In this document: positions 7,718 to 10,712 of the stretch, piece by piece
Layout: each line of letters opens with the position of its first letter
How positions within the stretch are numbered: the stretch's first letter is position 1
Assembly: GCA_964572185.1 (NCBI GenBank)
Contig: CAZNFI010000106.1
Location: 1-10,712 of the forward strand
Length of the DNA: 10,712 nt
From: Azophilus sp964572185
GTDB lineage: Bacteria; Pseudomonadota; Gammaproteobacteria; Pseudomonadales; Azotimanducaceae
Direction of reading: 5' to 3'
The notes under the pieces: model-generated
What the model saw: the letters and a program-made list of their open reading frames with translations, nothing else
What the model was told of the DNA's origin: nothing
The model's database searches: none
Program-made: the position numbers and the translations under genes

Positions 7718-7723
7718 CTGTTG

Positions 7724-8491
7724 ATGAGCCAGCGCATGACCGTGGCGGCCGGCCGGCTGCTGCTGATCGTTCTGTGGGGTGCGGCCTGGGAGGTCACCGC
7801 ACGCAGTGATGCACTGCCCCGGGGGCTGATCGGTCAGCCTTCGGTGTTCCTGCTGGATTTTGTCGAGCTGGTCATCGACGGCACCTTCCCGGCGGCAGCC
7901 CTGATCACCCTGCAGGCGGTATTCATCGCCTTCGTGCTCGGCGCGCTGCTGGCGCTGCTGACCGCCCTGCTGATGACCGTGTTCCCGCTGCTGGAACGCC
8001 TGGCATCGCCCATCGTCGATGCCCTGAACGCACTGCCGCGGGTGGCGCTGATTCCGCTGTTCATCCTCTGGTTCGGAATCGGCCTGGAGCAGAAGGTGGC
8101 CTCGGGCGTGTCCATCATGTACTTCGTGCTGCTGTCGTACACCATGGCGGGCGCCAGATCGACCGACCCGGACCATCTGCGCCTGGCGCGCAGCCTGGCC
8201 ATTCCCGGTTGGAAGGTGTTCCTGGAGATCATCGTGCCGAGCGCCCTGCCGGCCATCTTCGCCGGCCTGCGCCTGGGCATGATCTACACCGTGCTCGGCG
8301 TCATCACCGCCGAGCTGATCGCCGGCGGCAAGGGCCTGGGCACCCTGGTCAGCTACTATTCGAACACTTTCGATCCCAATGGCGTTTTCGCCACGCTGAT
8401 CGTCCTGGTCATCATCACCACCGCCCTGACCGCCGCCATGTCGAGAATCGAGCGTTCCATCGCCAGCTGGCACGCACCGATCGCCGTATGA
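7724..8491 (+). CDS. ABC transporter permease, nitrate/sulfonate/taurine (SsuC/BPD) type
   Basis: 255-residue inner-membrane permease with about six hydrophobic segments, starting with LLLIVLWGAAWEV. The cytoplasmic EAA-type loop that docks the ATPase is clear: LARSLAIPGWKVFLEIIVPS, roughly residues 153-172, followed by ALPAIFAGLRLGM. PRVALIPLFILWFGIG and AELIAGGKGLG are typical of SsuC/TauC-like permeases. Length matches the family (about 250-270). It is probably a homodimer, as no second permease gene is present. It heads an operon with the binding protein and the ATPase, an unusual order since the binding protein is more often first. The substrate cannot be deduced; the family imports sulfonates, nitrate, pyrimidine precursors and other small organics. 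Confidence 0.93.
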   Translation: MSQRMTVAAGRLLLIVLWGAAWEVTARSDALPRGLIGQPSVFLLDFVELVIDGTFPAAALITLQAVFIAFVLGALLALLTALLMTVFPLLERLASPIVDALNALPRVALIPLFILWFGIGLEQKVASGVSIMYFVLLSYTMAGARSTDPDHLRLARSLAIPGWKVFLEIIVPSALPAIFAGLRLGMIYTVLGVITAELIAGGKGLGTLVSYYSNTFDPNGVFATLIVLVIITTALTAAMSRIERSIASWHAPIAV

Positions 8492-8517
8492 CGCGCCCGA
8501 GGGAGATACCGGGGCAC

Positions 8518-8537
8518 CGGATGCCAGAGCGCATCCG
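8518..8537 (+). repeat. Small hairpin overlapping the 72-bp repeat
   Basis: CGGATGC-CAGAGC-GCATCCG: a perfect 7-bp stem with a 6-nt loop, 26 nt after the permease stop. Its right half (8531-8537) is also part of the left half of the longer stem 8530-8547/8579-8596, so the two structures exclude each other. The possible alternative ATG start of the binding-protein gene (8521) lies inside this hairpin. Confidence 0.55.
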
Positions 8538-8600
8538 TCACCGACTTCCTGCTGCGCACGCCGATGCGCTCACGACCAAAGTTGGTGACGAATGCGGGCT
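8529..8600. repeat. 72-bp dispersed repeat, copy A
   Basis: Aligns without gaps to 10603-10674, with 53 of 72 positions identical by my hand count. Both copies start GCGCATCCGT and end TGCGGGCT. In copy A, 8530-8547 pairs with 8579-8596 (17 of 18 positions including one G-U), and a 5-bp inner stem GCGCA/TGCGC (8554-8558 with 8565-8569) sits in the loop. It lies in the gap between the permease and the signal peptide of the binding protein. The reading frame runs through it without a stop. Confidence 0.75.
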
Positions 8601-8631
8601 GCCAGGGAACAGCAATAGCGTATCGGTCTGG

Positions 8632-9675
8632 TTGCGGGGTCTCCGGCGCGGGTTCCTGATTCTGGCTGCCGGTGCCCTGTTGTTGGCGGGTGGGTGCGGT
8701 TCCGGAGGTAACCCGGAGCAGCGTGCGCTGCGTGTCCAGGTGTTTACCGGCGCCTACAGTTCGATACCGGTGCATGTGGCGGTGGAGCGGGGGTTTTTCG
8801 ACAGGCACGGGCTCGAAGTGGAGTTGCTGCCCGCCAACTCGTCGTCGGCGGCCATCGCCGCGCTGATCGGCGACAGCATGGACGTGGTCGAGAGCGCCGC
8901 CGACCTGGTGCTGGCCAACGTCGACAAGGGCATCGACCTGAAGTACCTGGTGGGCAACGAGAGCACCAACTACGTCACGCTGGTGGTGGGCAATCATCTC
9001 GCCTGGCCGCAAGGCGATCTCGGTCACGGGGAGATCATGCGGCGGCTTCAGGGCCGGCGTATCGGTGTCAATGCGATCGGCGGCTCCGTCTACCTGGCCG
9101 CCGTGCTCATGCTCGAAGACGCGGGCCTGACCCGGGAGGATGTCGATTTCGTCGCCACCGGCAGTGCCGCGACCACCCTTTCCGCCTGGCAGGCAGAGGC
9201 GGTGGATGCGCAGATGACTTACGCGCCGGTACCGGAACTTCTGGAAACGCTCGGCGTTGCCCGCCCGGTAATGGTAATGGCGGACGACGGGCCGCCGGCG
9301 CTGCGCTTCAATGGCCTGTATGGCGGCTGGGTTACCAGCGGCGCTTTCCTGGAACGGGACCCGCAGCGGGCCGAGGCATTTATCGCCGCGCTGGTCGATG
9401 CCATCGACTGGATACGGGAACCGGCCAACCACGGCGAATTGCTGGAACTGGCCAGGCGTTTCGCGCCGGTGGCGGCGCTCTCGGAGGCCGACAATCAGAC
9501 GGTCATCGATCGGATGGTGCGCGACTACCGGCGTTACTGGGGCTATGAGATCAGCCCCGGCGCCATTGAGCTGTGGAACGATTACGCGTTGCGCTTCAGG
9601 CTGATCGGCAAGCGCGTCGCCTTCGCGGATGTCGTCTATGCCAACGCGCCGGTGTGTACGGACCCATGCCGATAG
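8632..9675 (+). CDS. ABC transporter substrate-binding lipoprotein, NMT1/SsuA-like
   Basis: 347 residues from the chosen TTG at 8632. This start gives a textbook lipoprotein signal (MRGLRRGFLILAAG, then LLLAGGC with Cys22). The mature part begins RALRVQVFTGAYSSIPVHVAVERGFFDRHGLEVEL, typical of periplasmic-binding-like proteins for nitrate, sulfonate, taurine or thiamine-precursor importers. Later come GRRIGVNAIGGSVYLAAVLML, DVDFVATGSAATTLSAWQ and DAQMTYAPVPELLE. A start at ATG 8521 is possible, but it would place 37 residues encoded largely by the 72-bp repeat before the signal, which is unlike a signal peptide. No good Shine-Dalgarno precedes 8632; an AGGGAA at 8604-8609 is too far away, so the start is uncertain. 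Gly at +2 carries no inner-membrane retention signal. It delivers the ligand to the permease encoded just upstream; the ligand is unknown. Confidence 0.9.
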   Translation: MRGLRRGFLILAAGALLLAGGCGSGGNPEQRALRVQVFTGAYSSIPVHVAVERGFFDRHGLEVELLPANSSSAAIAALIGDSMDVVESAADLVLANVDKGIDLKYLVGNESTNYVTLVVGNHLAWPQGDLGHGEIMRRLQGRRIGVNAIGGSVYLAAVLMLEDAGLTREDVDFVATGSAATTLSAWQAEAVDAQMTYAPVPELLETLGVARPVMVMADDGPPALRFNGLYGGWVTSGAFLERDPQRAEAFIAALVDAIDWIREPANHGELLELARRFAPVAALSEADNQTVIDRMVRDYRRYWGYEISPGAIELWNDYALRFRLIGKRVAFADVVYANAPVCTDPCR

Positions 9676-9762
9676 CCATGCCTGTACGCAACTCCACGGG
9701 CGCTGCGGAAACAGGGCCGCGCGGCCGGCAGGCACTGGCATCGGTTGGGCGGTGGTCGATGC

Positions 9763-9768
9763 GGGAGG
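9763..9768 (+). promoter_or_regulatory. Ribosome binding site of the ATPase gene
   Basis: GGGAGG lies 11 nt before ATG at 9780. It lies in the 104-bp gap after the binding-protein stop, which has no gene of its own. Confidence 0.6.
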
Positions 9769-9779
9769 CTGGCTGAGAC

Positions 9780-10577
9780 ATGAGCGCTGCCGGCGTGGCA
9801 CACCAGTCTCTGCTGGACGGTATCTCGATTCAGGGCTTGAGCCACGAGTACCGGCGCGACGGCGAGCCGGTCGCGGCGCTTGCCGATGTCAACCTGGAGA
9901 TCGCCGGCGGCCAGTTCGTCTCCCTGGTGGGTGCGAGCGGCTGCGGCAAGACCACGCTGCTCGACATCCTGAGCGGGCTGCTCGACATGCAGGCCGGCAA
10001 GGTGCTGCTGGGGCGAGAGCCGCCAAGGGCGGGCCGGCGCGACACCGCCCGCATGTTTGCCCGGGATGCGCTCATGCCGTGGAAGTCGGCGGCCGCCAAC
10101 GTCGATTTTGCGCTCGCCACCCGCATCGATGATGCCGGCGAGCGCGCCGCCCGGGTCGATGAACTGCTCGAGTCGGTCGGTTTGGGGGAATTCAAGGATG
10201 CGCTGCCATCGGAACTGTCCCAGGGCATGCGGCAGCGGGTGGCGCTGGCCCGCACCTTCTCCCTGCGCAGCCGCTTCGTCATGCTCGATGAACCGTTTGG
10301 CGCGCTCGATGCGCTGACCAAGATCACCCTGCAGGGCCGGCTGGTGGAACTCTGGGAGCAGATCTCGGCCAGCACTGTCGTACTGGTGACCCACGACCTG
10401 GCCGAGGCCGCGGCTCTTTCCGACAGGGTGATCGTCATGTCGCCACGCCCGGGACGCATCGTTGCCGACATTGCCATCGACCTGCCGCGGCCGCGCAATG
10501 TACGGGCACTGCACGGCAGCGACGCGTTTCAGAAGCTGGTGGCCCGTTTGTGGGAGACACTCGACGAGCACTCCTGA
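9780..10577 (+). CDS. ABC transporter ATP-binding protein, SsuB/TauB-like, with altered Q-loop
   Basis: 265 residues, normal for the family. Walker A is GASGCGKTT (51-59). The signature is LSQGM (146-150), followed by RQRVALAR. Walker B is FVMLDEP (166-172) with D-loop GALD, and the H-loop is VTHD with His205. The Q-loop region reads MFARDALMPW where related ATPases read FQxxxLLPW, so residue 94 is Ala instead of the glutamine that normally contacts the magnesium and the attacking water. All other catalytic motifs are intact and the gene looks functional. It energises import through the permease at 7724. Last gene of the operon; the non-coding tail after its stop carries copy B of the 72-bp repeat. 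Confidence 0.94.
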   Translation: MSAAGVAHQSLLDGISIQGLSHEYRRDGEPVAALADVNLEIAGGQFVSLVGASGCGKTTLLDILSGLLDMQAGKVLLGREPPRAGRRDTARMFARDALMPWKSAAANVDFALATRIDDAGERAARVDELLESVGLGEFKDALPSELSQGMRQRVALARTFSLRSRFVMLDEPFGALDALTKITLQGRLVELWEQISASTVVLVTHDLAEAAALSDRVIVMSPRPGRIVADIAIDLPRPRNVRALHGSDAFQKLVARLWETLDEHS

Positions 10578-10602
10578 GCCGGCGTTTTCGGCACAGGGCA
10601 CG

Positions 10603-10674
10603 GCGCATCCGTCCCCAACCTGGCGTTGCGGACGCTGATGCCCTCGCTACGAAATCTGGTGAGACTTGCGGGCT
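10603..10674. repeat. 72-bp dispersed repeat, copy B
   Basis: Ungapped match to 8529-8600 (53 of 72 identical), 25 bp after the ATPase stop. The long stem seen in copy A is only partly kept here, but a separate perfect 8-bp pair, ACGGCGCA (10600-10607) with TGCGCCGT (10682-10689), encloses the copy. No T-run follows within the window, so it is not a classical terminator. The rest of the tail (10578-10602 and 10690-10712) shows no gene. Confidence 0.75.
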
Positions 10675-10712
10675 AGGAGCCTGCGCCGTAGGAATTCACG
10701 GCTGCAAATCCG

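Larger units (their letters stand above)
7382..7723. other. Non-coding gap between hyuB and the ABC importer operon
   Basis: About 340 bp with no credible gene. Short open frames exist on both strands, but their peptides mirror the inverted repeat and show no conserved features. It holds a 14-bp palindrome (7472-7485), the long inverted-repeat element (7525-7635), then an AT-rich stretch leading to the permease gene. A weak GGCCGG/CCGGCC pair (7390-7395 with 7425-7430) lies just after the hyuB stop, but no T-run follows, so no factor-independent terminator is called. Confidence 0.6.

Noticed and set aside
8521..8631. ATG 8521 as the binding-protein start
   Set aside because: It would add 37 residues, mostly encoded by the 72-bp repeat, before an already complete lipoprotein signal. 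Kept only as an alternative.
9676..9779. A 32-codon frame and the palindrome GGCCGCGCGGCC (9715-9726) between binding protein and ATPase genes
   Set aside because: The peptide has no recognisable feature and ends just before the ATPase start. The palindrome consists only of G and C in a GC-rich gap and is easily due to chance.

Overview
The window is a GC-rich stretch (estimated by eye at about two thirds G+C) carrying seven protein-coding genes. Together they look like a catabolic and transport cassette of a Gram-negative bacterium, most likely a member of the Pseudomonadota. The evidence is a periplasmic lipoprotein with a haem c motif and a PQQ-type propeller, SsuABC/NMT1-type transport genes, and GC-rich codon use. 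No rRNA, tRNA or taxonomic marker gene is present, so the lineage cannot be fixed. No CRISPR array, transposase or integrase was seen.

Layout. (1) Positions 1-1608, minus strand: most of a lipoprotein quinohaemoprotein dehydrogenase related to cytochrome-type polyvinyl alcohol dehydrogenase; its C-terminus lies beyond the left edge. (2) 1609-1897: a divergent intergenic region with a 16-nt dyad and three exact-length 24-bp tandem repeats. (3) 1898-7381, plus strand: a tight three-gene operon made of a Spinster-type MFS transporter, then HyuA and HyuB of the hydantoinase/5-oxoprolinase/acetone carboxylase superfamily. The gap between the first two genes is 16 bp and holds a strong ribosome binding site; hyuA and hyuB overlap by ATGA. 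(4) 7382-7723: a gap of about 340 bp dominated by a 111-nt element with 30-nt inverted arms. (5) 7724-10577, plus strand: a three-gene ABC importer of the nitrate/sulfonate/taurine type in the order permease, substrate-binding lipoprotein, ATPase. (6) 10578-10712: a non-coding tail holding a second copy of a 72-bp repeat that also lies between permease and binding-protein genes.

How the genes may work together. The HyuAB pair supplies an ATP-dependent enzyme acting on a lactam, imide, hydantoin or ketone carbonyl. The MFS protein and the ABC importer are two routes for moving the substrate or product across the inner membrane. The periplasmic PQQ/cytochrome c enzyme could oxidise an alcohol to the carbonyl compound before uptake. 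The substrate is not visible in the sequence, and the link between the four units is inferred from proximity.

The least explained parts are the non-coding elements: the two diverged ungapped 72-bp copies, the 30-nt-arm inverted repeat and the 24-bp tandem array. An alanine also sits where the ATPase should have its Q-loop glutamine, and HyuB has a C-terminal tail of roughly 85 residues.
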